From Pseudomonadota bacterium (lineage in GTDB: Bacteria; Pseudomonadota; Gammaproteobacteria; Burkholderiales; SG8-39): 64,000 bases of DNA. Positions 17,642-26,369 of the stretch are shown here, in pieces. The stretch lies in NCBI GenBank assembly GCA_947455195.1, contig CANGMI010000007.1, forward strand, positions 148,875 through 212,874, read 5' to 3'. Numbering within the stretch: position 1 is the stretch's first letter; each line of letters opens with the position of its first letter. The notes under the pieces are model-generated. The model worked only from the letters and a program-made list of their open reading frames with translations. It searched no databases and had not been told where the DNA came from. Both the position numbers and the translations under genes were made by a program.

Positions 17642-18243
17642 GTACGATCGCCTCGCTCAGGCTGGCACGCGGGTCGGACAACCGGCAGCTGCTCATCCGT
17701 CTGCTGGTCGTCACTGCGGTGATGTTCGGCTTCGGGTTTGCACTGGTGCCCTTCTACGAGAAGATCTGTCAGGTGACCGGGCTGCGGAGCATCCTGCAGC
17801 CCGACCATGTCGGTGCGGTCAACACCCAGGTCGATTACACGCGCTCGGTGGCGATCGAATTCGATACCAACACACGGGGCTTGCCCTGGACCTTCCGTCC
17901 CCTCGAGGGACACGTCTCGGTTCATCCCGGCGAGATGCAGCAGGCCGTCTTCGAGATTCGGAACACCTCGACGAGACCCGTTACCGGTCAGGCCATTCCG
18001 AGCTATGGGCCCGCGCTGGCTGCCGATTACTTCCGCAAGGTCGAATGTTTCTGCTTTACGCAGCAGACGCTCCAGCCCGGCGAGTCGCGTCAGGTGCCGG
18101 TCGTCTTCCTGGTCGATCCAGGTCTGCCTTCGAGCATTGGCACGATCACCCTCTCGTTCACCTTCTTCGAGGTCAACGGCGCGCAGGCGCCCGCCGGCTC
18201 CACGACTCCATTGACGGCCGTGCCGGGCAAGGTGCGCTCGTGA
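17638..18243 (+). CDS. ctaG: Cytochrome c oxidase assembly protein CtaG (Cox11)
   Basis: 201 residues. A single N-terminal membrane anchor (about 18-38) is followed by the periplasmic Cox11 domain with the Cu(I) motif ECFCFTQQ and the VFFLVDP-like strand. It delivers copper to CuB of subunit I. The GTG start overlaps the previous gene's TGA by GTGA. RLLVVTAVMFGFGFALVPFY at the anchor is typical of the family. Confidence 0.95.
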   Translation: MSTIASLRLARGSDNRQLLIRLLVVTAVMFGFGFALVPFYEKICQVTGLRSILQPDHVGAVNTQVDYTRSVAIEFDTNTRGLPWTFRPLEGHVSVHPGEMQQAVFEIRNTSTRPVTGQAIPSYGPALAADYFRKVECFCFTQQTLQPGESRQVPVVFLVDPGLPSSIGTITLSFTFFEVNGAQAPAGSTTPLTAVPGKVRS

Positions 18244-18455
18244 GCAGGGCGCCCGGACCCCAGGCCGGTTTCATGCAGGTCGTCCGGGCGGTGTTCTGGT
18301 CCTTTCTCGGCATACGCAAGCGCTCCGAACACGAGGCGGATGTCGTCCGGCTCAACCCGGTGCACGTGATCATCGCGGGCATCATGGGTGGCGTACTGTT
18401 TGTCTGTGCCCTTGTCGTCGTTGTCCACTTCGTCGTTTCCAATGCTGCCCGTTGA
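18240..18455 (+). CDS. DUF2970 small membrane protein
   Basis: 71 residues. A WSFLGIRKRSEHEADV segment and one C-terminal transmembrane helix (about 45-68) match DUF2970, whose genes lie inside betaproteobacterial cox clusters. Function unknown; an oxidase-assembly role is guessed from location. GTG 18240 overlaps the ctaG stop by 4 bp, so coupling is likely. The internal Met12 is a less likely start. Confidence 0.75.
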   Translation: MSRAPGPQAGFMQVVRAVFWSFLGIRKRSEHEADVVRLNPVHVIIAGIMGGVLFVCALVVVVHFVVSNAAR

Positions 18456-18530
18456 TAGGCACGCCGCGCCTCGAGCGGCCTGCAGCGCCATTGCCGCCAT
18501 TGCTGTCTGTAACCAGGGAGTCTGACCACC

Positions 18531-19376
18531 ATGCTCGCTCAAAGCGCCAAATACTTCGTTCCCGATCCGTCAAAACGGATGATCTGGGGGTCCTTTGCGC
18601 TGCTCTTCCTCGCGTTGGGTGCTGCCAGCTGGATGAATGGTGCGTCCTCGGGGCGCTGGGTCGTGCTTGTCGGTTTCGCGCTCCTGCTCGTGATGCTGGT
18701 GGGCTGGTTCAGCGATGTCATCGGCGAGTCCGAGTCGGGCCAGTACAACCGCCAGGTCGACGTTGCGTTCCGCTGGAGCATGAGCTGGTTCATCTTCTCC
18801 GAAGTGATGTTCTTTGCCGCCTTCTTCGGGGCGCTGTTCTACGCACGAAACCTCGCCGTGCCATGGCTGGGCGACATCGATCACAAGATATTGTGGCCCG
18901 ACTTTTCCTCGACCTGGCCCACCAGCGGCCCGACTGGCGAGAAGTTCACGCCGATGAATGCCACCGGGCTTCCTGCCTGGAACACGGCCATCCTTCTCAC
19001 TTCGGGTGTCACGCTCACGCTCGCGCATCACGCCCTCAGGGCAGACCATCGGCGCCCGCTGCTCATCTGGCTCGGGGCCACGGTACTGCTCGGGGTGCTG
19101 TTCCTCTTCCTGCAGGCTGACGAATACGCCCACGCCTATCATGAGCTCAACCTCAAGCTCAGCACCGGCATCTACGGCACCACGTTCTTCATGCTTACCG
19201 GCTTTCACGGGTTCCATGTGACCATCGGAACGATCATGCTGATCACGATCTGGTTCCGCTGTGCCAAGGGGCACTTCAAGCCCGATCATCATTTCGGCTT
19301 TGAAGCGGTCGCCTGGTACTGGCACTTCGTCGACGTGGTCTGGCTCCTCCTGTTCATCCTGGTCTACTTCCTCTGA
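18531..19376 (+). CDS. coxC: Cytochrome c oxidase subunit III
   Basis: 281 residues, seven helices expected. Family marks include SEVMFFAAFFGALF, FLQADEYAHAY, GTTFFMLTGFHGFHV and the final WYWHFVDVVWLLLF. Subunit III stabilises proton uptake and the active site. It lies 75 bp after DUF2970 and is followed by a perfect 28-bp palindrome that may end the cox transcript. Confidence 0.97.
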   Translation: MLAQSAKYFVPDPSKRMIWGSFALLFLALGAASWMNGASSGRWVVLVGFALLLVMLVGWFSDVIGESESGQYNRQVDVAFRWSMSWFIFSEVMFFAAFFGALFYARNLAVPWLGDIDHKILWPDFSSTWPTSGPTGEKFTPMNATGLPAWNTAILLTSGVTLTLAHHALRADHRRPLLIWLGATVLLGVLFLFLQADEYAHAYHELNLKLSTGIYGTTFFMLTGFHGFHVTIGTIMLITIWFRCAKGHFKPDHHFGFEAVAWYWHFVDVVWLLLFILVYFL

Positions 19377-19393
19377 TCAGGCACAGGTTCAGG

Positions 19394-19421
19394 CAACGCC
19401 CCTGCCGCGGCAGGGGCGTTG
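19394..19421. terminator. Perfect palindrome after coxC, likely bidirectional terminator
   Basis: CAACGCCCCTGCC pairs with GGCAGGGGCGTTG across a 2-base centre. On the plus strand the stem is followed by TCGTTTC, a weak T-run. It lies between the convergent coxC and DUF2909 genes, where a shared terminator is expected. Confidence 0.6.
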
Positions 19422-19446
19422 TCGTTTCGGAGCCGCTGTTCTCGGG

Positions 19447-19641
19447 CTAGAGTTGTGCGGGCAGCCACCCGTAGTGGCGGCCTGCGATGAGGAAAAGAAA
19501 CAGCAGGACCGAGAGCGCTACGCGCACGGTGAGGGCGTTCACGCTCCGACTGGTGCCGCTACGGTCGGTCATCATGAAATAGAGCGCCGAACCGAGCGAG
19601 AGCAGAATCAGAAGCAGAACGCCGATGACCACGAATCGCAT
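19447..19641 (-). CDS. DUF2909 twin-transmembrane small protein
   Basis: 64 residues with two hydrophobic helices (about 2-22 and 36-56) joined by a short DRSGTSR loop, matching the twin-transmembrane DUF2909 family found next to coxC in this order. Function unknown; an oxidase link is inferred from location. AGGAA 5-6 nt before ATG 19641 supports this start over the upstream in-frame ATG at 19707. It faces coxC and is divergent from the SURF1 gene. Confidence 0.75.
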   Translation of the reverse strand: MRFVVIGVLLLILLSLGSALYFMMTDRSGTSRSVNALTVRVALSVLLFLFLIAGRHYGWLPAQL

Positions 19642-19760
19642 GATGAAATTCCTGTCTATCGGTGCGAGCGTATCATCGACCCGGATCGGGTTCGGGGTGC
19701 ATGTCATGCATGCGCGAACCTGACGAGGGGCTGTTGCCCGAGCGCCGTTCTTCCCTGCTG

Positions 19761-20567
19761 ATGTCGATCGAACCCTCCCTGCACTCTCCGCATGCCGTGC
19801 ATGCCGCTCGCTGGCGCAGTGCCGCGCTCGCGGTGGTCACTCTTGCCTTCGTGGTGCTCACGGTGTCGCTCGGGCAGTGGCAGACCCGGCGTGCGGTCGA
19901 AAAGGCCGATCGACTCGCACTCGCGCTCGAACGGGCTCAGGCCACGCCGCTCGAGCTGACCGGCGCCTCTGCCGACGTCGCGGCAATGGCGTGGCGACAT
20001 GTGCTGCTGCGAGGTCAGTGGCGCGCCGACCCGGATGGCGTGCTGGGCGGTGCCTTGCTCATCGATAATCGCATTCGCGCTCATCGTCCGGGCTACGAAG
20101 TCGCGCAGTTATTCCAGCTCGATGGCGACGGGAGCCTCGTGCTGGTGAACAGGGGCTGGACGCCGGCAAGAGCCGACCGCGGGCCGGTGTCGGTCATGGC
20201 GCCGGAGGTTGGGCCCACGGTGCTCGAGGGCACCGTGGTCGTGCCCGATGAGCACCGTTTTTCGGTGGGGACGCCGGTTTATCCCGTGCCTGCAGGTGCG
20301 CTGACCGTGTGGCCCTCGCTGAGTGTGCAGCAGTTCGAGCGCGTCGCAGGACTCAGGGTGGCCCCATGGGTGCTGCAGCAGACGAGTGCTGCCGATGATT
20401 CGCTCGACCGCAACTGGCCAGGGCCTCCCGAGGATGCCGACCGGCATCGCGCCTATGCCCTGCAGTGGTACAGCTTCGCGGCGATTGCTGCGGGCATCTA
20501 TCTCACGCTTGGTCTGCGCCGATTTCGACGCGGCAGGCCGTCTGCTTCGGAGTCCCCTCGCCCGTGA
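19761..20567 (+). CDS. SURF1 family oxidase assembly protein
   Basis: 268 residues. Two terminal membrane helices (about 20-38 and 232-250) flank a periplasmic domain with LGQWQTRRAVEKADR, WRHVLLRGQW, NRGWTPA and the final HRAYALQWYSFAA segment. SURF1 helps insert haem a into subunit I. ATG 19761 gives a typical length, but no ribosome site is obvious and start codons upstream remain possible. Its stop overlaps the next gene's GTG. Confidence 0.88.
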   Translation: MSIEPSLHSPHAVHAARWRSAALAVVTLAFVVLTVSLGQWQTRRAVEKADRLALALERAQATPLELTGASADVAAMAWRHVLLRGQWRADPDGVLGGALLIDNRIRAHRPGYEVAQLFQLDGDGSLVLVNRGWTPARADRGPVSVMAPEVGPTVLEGTVVVPDEHRFSVGTPVYPVPAGALTVWPSLSVQQFERVAGLRVAPWVLQQTSAADDSLDRNWPGPPEDADRHRAYALQWYSFAAIAAGIYLTLGLRRFRRGRPSASESPRP

Positions 20568-21175
20568 CGACCCCTGACCCCTCTGCGATGGCTGCTTCGG
20601 CCGACCCTGTGCGCCTGCGTCGTGCTCGCGGTCGCATTCAGGCCCTGCTGATCCTTGCGGTCTGTGCCGCCCCCATCGTGCTGGGTACGCTGGCGTATTT
20701 CGTGTCGCCACCCGCCGGACGCGTCAATTATGGGCGTCTGCTGCCACCAGCGCCCCTGCAGATTCAGGCGCGGCTGGCTGATGGTCAGCCGCTCACGGCG
20801 CGCAGCCTTGCGGGCACCTGGTGGCTCCTCGACGTCGACCGCGGCGAGTGCGATGAAGCCTGTGCACAGAAGCTGCTCCTGATGCGTCAGATGCGTCTTG
20901 CACAGGGCAAGGATTCCTCGCGCATCGAGCGCCTGCTCATCGTCACCGATGGACGGGCGTCGACAGCACCTGAGGGTGTTCTGGCGGGCGTTCGGGTTGC
21001 CCGACTCGAGCCTGGCGCCACGCTGGCCGACACGTTTGGTGATGCGGATCCGGTGAAGCATCTGTACCTGATAGACCCTTTGGGAAATCTCATGATGAGC
21101 TTCCCCTGGCCGCCCGAGGAGAAGCGCATGTTGCGCGATATCGAAAAGCTCCTGCGGGTCAATTCGTGGAAGTAG
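20564..21175 (+). CDS. Membrane-anchored thioredoxin-like (SCO-like) protein
   Basis: 203 residues. One N-terminal transmembrane helix (about 22-44) precedes a degenerate thioredoxin-fold domain: the TWWLLDVDRGECDEACAQK segment has C-x3-C like Sco proteins, then LYLIDPLGNLMMSFPW resembles the Sco C-terminal half. The His expected for copper binding is not evident. Such genes sit between SURF1 and ctaA in Burkholderiales. A thiol-redox or copper role in oxidase assembly is inferred. GTG 20564 overlaps the SURF1 stop; ATG 20588 is an alternative. Confidence 0.6.
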   Translation: MTTPDPSAMAASADPVRLRRARGRIQALLILAVCAAPIVLGTLAYFVSPPAGRVNYGRLLPPAPLQIQARLADGQPLTARSLAGTWWLLDVDRGECDEACAQKLLLMRQMRLAQGKDSSRIERLLIVTDGRASTAPEGVLAGVRVARLEPGATLADTFGDADPVKHLYLIDPLGNLMMSFPWPPEEKRMLRDIEKLLRVNSWK

Positions 21176-21218
21176 GGCCTGCGGTTCCGTGCAGGAGCCG
21201 CCTTGTGGAGATCCTGTG

Positions 21219-22298
21219 ATGACGCTCAATCTCATGCTGGCGCTGGGTGCCGTGGCGCTGCTCGCTCTGGTGCTGATTGCCGGGTTGTCGCGCTGGGCGA
21301 TGCGCTCCGCGGCCCACTTCGCGCGTCTCGCCCTGTTCACGACCGGGCTCACCTTCATCCTGGTGGTGGTGGGTGCCTATGTGCGCCTGTCCGATGCCGG
21401 TCTTGGTTGTCCTGACTGGCCGGGTTGCTACGGTGAGCCACACATGCCACCCGTGCTGCCTGCCGCGCAGGCCGACTCGGTGCCGGCGGGTGGGTTTGAC
21501 GTGGCCAAGGGGTGGAAGGAGATGGGCCACCGCTACCTCGCGTCTTTCGTGGGCATGCTCATTGCCGCTCTCGCGCTGGCGGCGGTTCGCGCTCGTGGTC
21601 TCCTGGGCCGCTCGCCCGCGCTTCCGCTTTTCCTCGTGCTGGTGGTGATTGCACAGGCCGCACTCGGTCGGTGGACGGTCACGCTGCTCCTGAAGCCTGC
21701 GATCGTGACCCTTCATCTGCTGGGAGGGATGACGACCCTCGCCTTGCTTACCCTCATCACGCTGCGCGCATCATCGGGCGCTGCGCAGACAATCCACGGC
21801 GATGCTGTCGTGCGGGTACGCAGCCTTGCCCTGTTCGGTCTGGTCGTGGTCTCGCTTCAGGTGCTGCTGGGTGGGTGGGTCAGCACCAATTATGCGGCAC
21901 TGGCCTGTCCCGACTTGCCCATGTGTCGCGGCGAGTGGGTGCCGCCGATGAGTTTCACCCATGCCTTTGAAGTGCTGCGCGAACTGGGTCGTACCGGCGA
22001 CGGCGACGTGCTGCCCCTGGAGGCCCTCACCGCCATTCACTGGGTGCATCGGCTTGGTGCGGTGGTGGTGTTCTGCGTCGCGCTGTGGCTCGGGTCGAGA
22101 CTCGTTCGGGTGGGTGCACTGAAGTCCCTCGGCCTCCTTCTCGTCGCGCTCGTAGGCATGCAACTGTGCCTGGGCATCGGCAACGTGATCTTCAGCCTGC
22201 CACTGTGGCTTGCGGCTGCTCACAACGCCGGGGCGGCTGCGCTGCTCGTCCTGATGGTCGTGATAAACTTCAAGGCAGGCGGACTGGGTCGCGCCTGA
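21219..22298 (+). CDS. ctaA: Haem A synthase
   Basis: 359 residues, about eight helices. The two cysteine pairs typical of many CtaA proteins are present, CPDWPGC and CPDLPMC, each following a helix. Histidines in [19 protein letters not shown] and AAHNAGA fit the haem ligands. It oxidises the C8 methyl of haem O to give haem A. ATG 21219 has GGAG upstream; an ATG at 21189 is not needed. It precedes ctaB, making the last steps of haem A synthesis adjacent. Confidence 0.93.
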   Translation: MTLNLMLALGAVALLALVLIAGLSRWAMRSAAHFARLALFTTGLTFILVVVGAYVRLSDAGLGCPDWPGCYGEPHMPPVLPAAQADSVPAGGFDVAKGWKEMGHRYLASFVGMLIAALALAAVRARGLLGRSPALPLFLVLVVIAQAALGRWTVTLLLKPAIVTLHLLGGMTTLALLTLITLRASSGAAQTIHGDAVVRVRSLALFGLVVVSLQVLLGGWVSTNYAALACPDLPMCRGEWVPPMSFTHAFEVLRELGRTGDGDVLPLEALTAIHWVHRLGAVVVFCVALWLGSRLVRVGALKSLGLLLVALVGMQLCLGIGNVIFSLPLWLAAAHNAGAAALLVLMVVINFKAGGLGRA

Positions 22299-22353
22299 CG
22301 GCCCTCCGTGCCCCCCAGCCCCTCGTCCGGTCTTACCTGGCAGATCCCCCTTC

Positions 22354-23256
22354 ATGCATCAGCAGGCGATGGTCGCACCCGGATTGGCGCAACGTCTGCG
22401 CCAGTACTACGAGCTCGCCAAGCCGCGAGTCATCATGCTCATCGTGTTCTGCGCGGTGATCGGCATGTTTCTCGCAACACCGGCGGGTACGTGGCCTTCG
22501 CCCTGGGTCGTGATCTGCGCCACCATCGGCATCGCACTGGTCGCCGGGGCGGCAGCAGTCATCAACTGTCTGGTCGAGCGCCGCATCGATGCGGTGATGG
22601 CCCGCACTCAGCGCCGCCCGTTGGCGCGGGGTGATCTCAATGCGCCCCAGGCACTGGTGTTCGCGTCGGTGGTCGGGGGCTTTGGCATCTGGCTCCTGCT
22701 CACCCAGGTCAATGCACTGACCATGTGGCTCACCCTGGGCACCTTTGTCGGGTACGCCGTGGTCTACACCGTGCTCCTCAAGCCGCGTACCCCGCAGAAC
22801 ATCGTGATCGGTGGCGCCTCGGGTGCCATGCCGCCGGTACTGGGCTGGGCCGCCGTGACCGGTGAGGTGTCCCCTGAAGCCCTTCTGCTCTTCCTGATCA
22901 TCTTTGCGTGGACGCCCCCCCACTTCTGGGCGCTTGCGCTCTACCGCACCGAGGAATATGCGCGCGCCGGTCTGCCGATGCTGCCAGTCACGCACGGGGC
23001 CCGATTCACCCAGTTGCAGGTGCTGCTCTACACGGTCGTGCTGCTCGCCTCCTCGCTGATGCCCTTTGCCTGTGGCATGAGCGGCTGGATCTACCTGGCG
23101 AGCGCGCTGGCACTCGGCGGGCTCTTTCTCTACTACGCCATTGCGCTCTACCGTCAGTACAGCGATGCGCTCGCACGCAAGACCTTCCGCTACTCGATCC
23201 TGTATCTCGCGCTGCTCTTCGCGGCACTGCTGCTCGACCACTATGTCCGGTGGTAG
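22354..23256 (+). CDS. ctaB: Protohaem IX farnesyltransferase (haem O synthase)
   Basis: 300 residues, a UbiA-type membrane prenyltransferase with about nine helices. The allylic diphosphate motif [20 protein letters not shown] and the second acidic loop [15 protein letters not shown] are present. It joins a farnesyl group to haem B, feeding CtaA. It starts 56 bp after ctaA. Met4 is an equally possible start. Confidence 0.95.
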   Translation: MHQQAMVAPGLAQRLRQYYELAKPRVIMLIVFCAVIGMFLATPAGTWPSPWVVICATIGIALVAGAAAVINCLVERRIDAVMARTQRRPLARGDLNAPQALVFASVVGGFGIWLLLTQVNALTMWLTLGTFVGYAVVYTVLLKPRTPQNIVIGGASGAMPPVLGWAAVTGEVSPEALLLFLIIFAWTPPHFWALALYRTEEYARAGLPMLPVTHGARFTQLQVLLYTVVLLASSLMPFACGMSGWIYLASALALGGLFLYYAIALYRQYSDALARKTFRYSILYLALLFAALLLDHYVRW

Positions 23257-23275
23257 GTCCGAAGCGCGTAGCGGC

Positions 23276-23962
23276 ATGCATATGCGAGCGCATGACCCCG
23301 GGGGTACGGGTCGGCAGAGAGGTGTCGCGGCCGGCAATGCCGTGACTCCGGGTGCTCTCTCAGGACGACGGTTCGTGCGATGGGCGCGCACCGGGCTGAT
23401 GGCCGGGATTGCCCTCGGGCTGGTGGCCTGTTCGCCGGAACGGGTTGCATTTCGCAGTACCGACATCACCGGGGCCACGTACGCCAGCGATTTTCGCCTG
23501 GTCGATCCGGCCGGCCGGGAGCGCTCGCTGGCCGATTTCCGGGGCAAGGTCGTCACCGTATTCTTCGGGTATACGACCTGTCCTGACGTCTGTCCGACGA
23601 CGCTCGCCGAGATGCGCGAGGTGAAGGCTGCGCTCGGCGCCGATGCCGAGCGACTGCAGGTCATTTTCATCTCGGTGGATCCCGAGCGTGATTCCCCCGC
23701 TGTTCTCGGCCCCTACGCGGCAGCCTTCGACCCCACCTTCGTTGCCCTGTCAGGCAGCGCGGCCGACATTGCGGCAACGGCCAAGGTGTTCAAGGTGGTC
23801 TACGAGCGGGTGGCTGGCAACACCCCCGACACATACACGATCAACCATACGGCCGGCAGCTACGTCTTCGATCCGCAGGGACGCATTCGTCTGTTCGTGC
23901 GCCATGGCCAGGGCATCGAGCCGATCGTGAGCGACATCCGGCAGTTGCTCGCCGGGCGCTGA
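23276..23962 (+). CDS. Sco1/SenC family copper chaperone, probable lipoprotein
   Basis: 228 residues from ATG 23276. A hydrophobic stretch ending in LVACSPE (Cys52) looks like a lipoprotein signal. The Sco domain has the copper/thiol motif CPDVC (Cys102, Cys106) and a downstream INHTAG histidine. It assembles CuA in CoxB, probably with the PCuAC and CtaG proteins of this window. The start is uncertain: ATG 23282 or one nearer the signal (23399) could serve, and the present N-terminus is long and Gly/Arg-rich. Confidence 0.88.
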   Translation: MHMRAHDPGGTGRQRGVAAGNAVTPGALSGRRFVRWARTGLMAGIALGLVACSPERVAFRSTDITGATYASDFRLVDPAGRERSLADFRGKVVTVFFGYTTCPDVCPTTLAEMREVKAALGADAERLQVIFISVDPERDSPAVLGPYAAAFDPTFVALSGSAADIAATAKVFKVVYERVAGNTPDTYTINHTAGSYVFDPQGRIRLFVRHGQGIEPIVSDIRQLLAGR

Positions 23963-24051
23963 AACATACCGGCTGCGCTTCAGCGTCTGTTGAACCTGTC
24001 CGGCAGGGGACCGATCTCACAACCCGCCGCAGCGATGGTCGCGCCGCCTGC

Positions 24052-24900
24052 TCAGAGCGTGACCAGTGCGCCCTTCATGCGGCTCAGTGCCTTCGCCTCG
24101 ATCTGACGGATGCGCTCGGCTGACACGCCAAACTCGGCTGCCATGTCGTGAAGCGTCGCCGGATTGCTCTCGGTGAGCCAGCGTGCCTCGATGATGCGGC
24201 GGCTTCGCGGGTCGAGATCGGCCAGAGCATCCTTCAGCCCCTGCGCATGGCGGTTTTCACGCTGCCGGGCCTCGTACACCTGGGCTGGTTCAGCCGACTC
24301 GGGTGCTGCCAGATAGTTGATGGGGGCGTAGCCTTCTTCATCGTCGCTGCCAGGGTCGAGCGCGATATCGCCACCGGACAATCGGGTTTCCATCTCGGCC
24401 ACATCCTCCGGCCGGACATGGAGTTCGCTCGCCATCTGGTCGATTTCGCTGGGGCTGAGACTCTCCAGCCCCGGCTTCATGCTGCGCAGGTTGAAGAACA
24501 GCTTGCGCTGAGCCTTCGTGGTGGCCAGGCGCACGAGCCGCCAGTTGCGCAGGATGAATTCGTGCATCTCGGCACGAATCCAGTGCATGGCAAATGACAC
24601 CAGACGCACGCCACGCTCGGGGTCGAAGCGCTTCACCGCCTTCATCAGCCCGATGTTGCCTTCCTGAATGAGGTCGGCCTGCTGCAGCCCGTAGCCTGCA
24701 TACCCGCGCGAGATGGATACGACCAGGCGCAGGTGCGAGAGAACAAGCTGGCGTGCAGCATCGAGGTCACCCTCGTCGCGCAGCTTGCGGCCCAGGCGCG
24801 TCTCTTCCTCCTGGGTGAGCAAAGGCAGGCGGTTGACGGCCTGGACGTAGGCTTCCAGGCTCCCGGCAAGCGAGGGCATCTGAACGGTCAGAGCAGTCAT
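24052..24900 (-). CDS. rpoH: RNA polymerase heat-shock sigma factor sigma-32
   Basis: 282 residues. Sigma-70 regions are in order: region 1.2/2 with LVLSHLRLVVSISRGYAGYG and LIQEGNIGLMKAVKRFD, the RpoH-box-like stretch in region 2.4-3, and region 4 with LHDMAAEFGVSAERIRQIEAKAL. It directs heat-shock transcription. ATG 24900 is chosen for GAGAGG 8 nt upstream. A CIRCE operator lies over its promoter, so HrcA is a likely repressor. Confidence 0.96.
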   Translation of the reverse strand: MTALTVQMPSLAGSLEAYVQAVNRLPLLTQEEETRLGRKLRDEGDLDAARQLVLSHLRLVVSISRGYAGYGLQQADLIQEGNIGLMKAVKRFDPERGVRLVSFAMHWIRAEMHEFILRNWRLVRLATTKAQRKLFFNLRSMKPGLESLSPSEIDQMASELHVRPEDVAEMETRLSGGDIALDPGSDDEEGYAPINYLAAPESAEPAQVYEARQRENRHAQGLKDALADLDPRSRRIIEARWLTESNPATLHDMAAEFGVSAERIRQIEAKALSRMKGALVTL

Positions 24901-24980
24901 CGTGAACACCTCTCAGTCAGTCGACCGTGGCCCGCTCCGTCGTGTTCGAAACGATACGACGGGGCTGCACAGTCACGCTC

Positions 24981-25010
24981 ATGTTAGCACTCGCGACTTT
25001 AGAGTGCCAA
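24981..25010 (-). promoter_or_regulatory. rpoH promoter (sigma-70 type)
   Basis: On the minus strand TTGGCA (25010-25005) and TAACAT (24986-24981) are separated by 18 bases, 81 bases before the rpoH start. Both hexamers overlap the CIRCE element, so repressor and polymerase cannot bind together. Confidence 0.6.
24984..25010. promoter_or_regulatory. CIRCE operator (HrcA site) upstream of rpoH
   Basis: TTAGCACTC-N9-GAGTGCCAA matches the CIRCE consensus (TTAGCACTC-N9-GAGTGCTAA) at 17 of 18 half-site bases with exact spacing. HrcA binds such sites and loses activity on heat stress. Its place over the rpoH promoter suggests HrcA controls sigma-32 synthesis. Confidence 0.85.
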
Positions 25011-25207
25011 TTTGTCCAAAGGTTCCCGACCCCAGCATGGCGCGAGTCGGGCTGCTCTGGTGGCCCAAGATGGTTGCCCGCGTGATATTTCCGACAGCAC
25101 CTTGCGTGACCGCAAGCGGCTCGCCGCAGGGCGGCCAGGCGGTCTGGTGCTGGTGCACCGGCGCTCGCGTAGCTACCGCGTCGGCGATGCAAACCTGCCG
25201 ATGTCCG
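25011..25207. other. Gap between rpoH promoter and Bug gene, no gene seen
   Basis: Together with the rpoH leader this makes a 307-bp gene-free stretch. Both strands carry short open frames here, but their translations are Arg-rich and match no family I recognise. No terminator hairpin with a T-run is evident for the minus-strand Bug gene that begins further right and ends at 25208. It may be decayed sequence. Confidence 0.5.
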
Positions 25208-26311
25208 TCAGTCAAGCCGTGCGCCAGCCTCGCGCACGACGCGTGCCCATCGTACGGATTCCGTGCGAATGAAGTCCCCGAAGCCCTCAACCGTCATCTG
25301 CAGGGCTTCACCACCTTCACCCTGCAACTGGTCGCGGAATTCGGCGCTGCGCACGATGCGCGCCACCTCGGCGTTGAGCCGACGCGTGATATCCGCAGGC
25401 GTGCCGGTGGGTGCAACCAGACCGAACCACGACACCAGGTCATAGCCGGCAATGCCCGATTCGGCGATGGTGGGCAGGGCGGGTGCGACCGAGCTGCGGT
25501 GTACGCTGGTGACCGCCAGCGCGCGCAGCTTGCCAGCACGCACATGCTGGATCACCGAGGGGATGCTCGCGAACATGAGCGAGACCTGTCCACCGAGCAG
25601 ATCGAGAACCGCCGGACCGGTGCCCTTGTAGGGGATATGCACCAGCTGGATGCCGGCGGCACTGCGGAATGATTCGGCCGCGAGGTGCGCTCCGCCACCG
25701 GAGCCCGCCGAGCCATAGTTGAGCGTTCCCGGGCGGGCACGTGCGAGCGCGATGAGATCGGCCACCGACGTGACGGGCAGCGACGGGTGGGTCACCAGCA
25801 TCAGTGGGAAGGCTGCAATCGGGGCCACGGGTGCGAGATCGCGCTGCACGTTGAACGGAAGGCGTGCATAGAGCGTCTGGTTGGCGATGACTGCCGAGGG
25901 CAGCAAGAGGAAGGTCTGGCCATCGGCTGCCGCGTGAACCACGAGGTCGGTCCCGATATTGCCGTTGCCACCGCCGCGATTCTCGGTCAGGACCTGCTGC
26001 CCGAGCGCTTCGGCCAGCCGTGTCGTCACCGTGCGCGCGAGAATGTCTGCCGGGCCACCGGGCGGGAAGGGCACGACCACCCGCACCGGACGCGAGGGCC
26101 ATGTTCCAGACTGGCCCGACGAGACGGCCGATCCAACGGAAGAACCCTGAGCAAAGACCGCCTCAGCCACCCCGAGCGCCGCGGCCGCCCCGAGTGCACC
26201 GAGGCTGCGCACCCGCGTCTTCGATGCAGTCGGGCGCGCCGGCAACGCACCTCGAAGGGAACGCAGTACCCGACCGCTGCATGATCCCCAGCTGTCACCC
26301 CCTGTCAGCAT
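25208..26311 (-). CDS. Tripartite tricarboxylate transporter-type (Bug/TctC) substrate-binding protein
   Basis: 367 residues. An N-terminal export signal (hydrophobic run about 40-53, ending VFAQG) is followed by a Bug fold: PVRVVVPFPPGGPADILAR, LTENRGGGNGNIGTD, and the later HIPYKGTGPAVLDLLGGQV motif. Bug proteins bind carboxylates, aromatic acids or amino acids in the periplasm; many lack a dedicated transporter, as here. It is downstream of the alpha/beta hydrolase on the same strand, so it probably belongs to the catabolic island. The start is not supported by a ribosome site. Confidence 0.9.
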   Translation of the reverse strand: MLTGGDSWGSCSGRVLRSLRGALPARPTASKTRVRSLGALGAAAALGVAEAVFAQGSSVGSAVSSGQSGTWPSRPVRVVVPFPPGGPADILARTVTTRLAEALGQQVLTENRGGGNGNIGTDLVVHAAADGQTFLLLPSAVIANQTLYARLPFNVQRDLAPVAPIAAFPLMLVTHPSLPVTSVADLIALARARPGTLNYGSAGSGGGAHLAAESFRSAAGIQLVHIPYKGTGPAVLDLLGGQVSLMFASIPSVIQHVRAGKLRALAVTSVHRSSVAPALPTIAESGIAGYDLVSWFGLVAPTGTPADITRRLNAEVARIVRSAEFRDQLQGEGGEALQMTVEGFGDFIRTESVRWARVVREAGARLD

Positions 26312-26369
26312 CGCGGGGCGCGCTCGCTGGGGGGGCGCGAGGTCAGCCAGCCGGTCGTGAGACTTGCGC

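Noticed and set aside
25012..25272. Small plus-strand frame in the gap between rpoH and the Bug gene
   Set aside because: Arg-rich translation, no ribosome site, no family resemblance; overlaps the end of the Bug gene.
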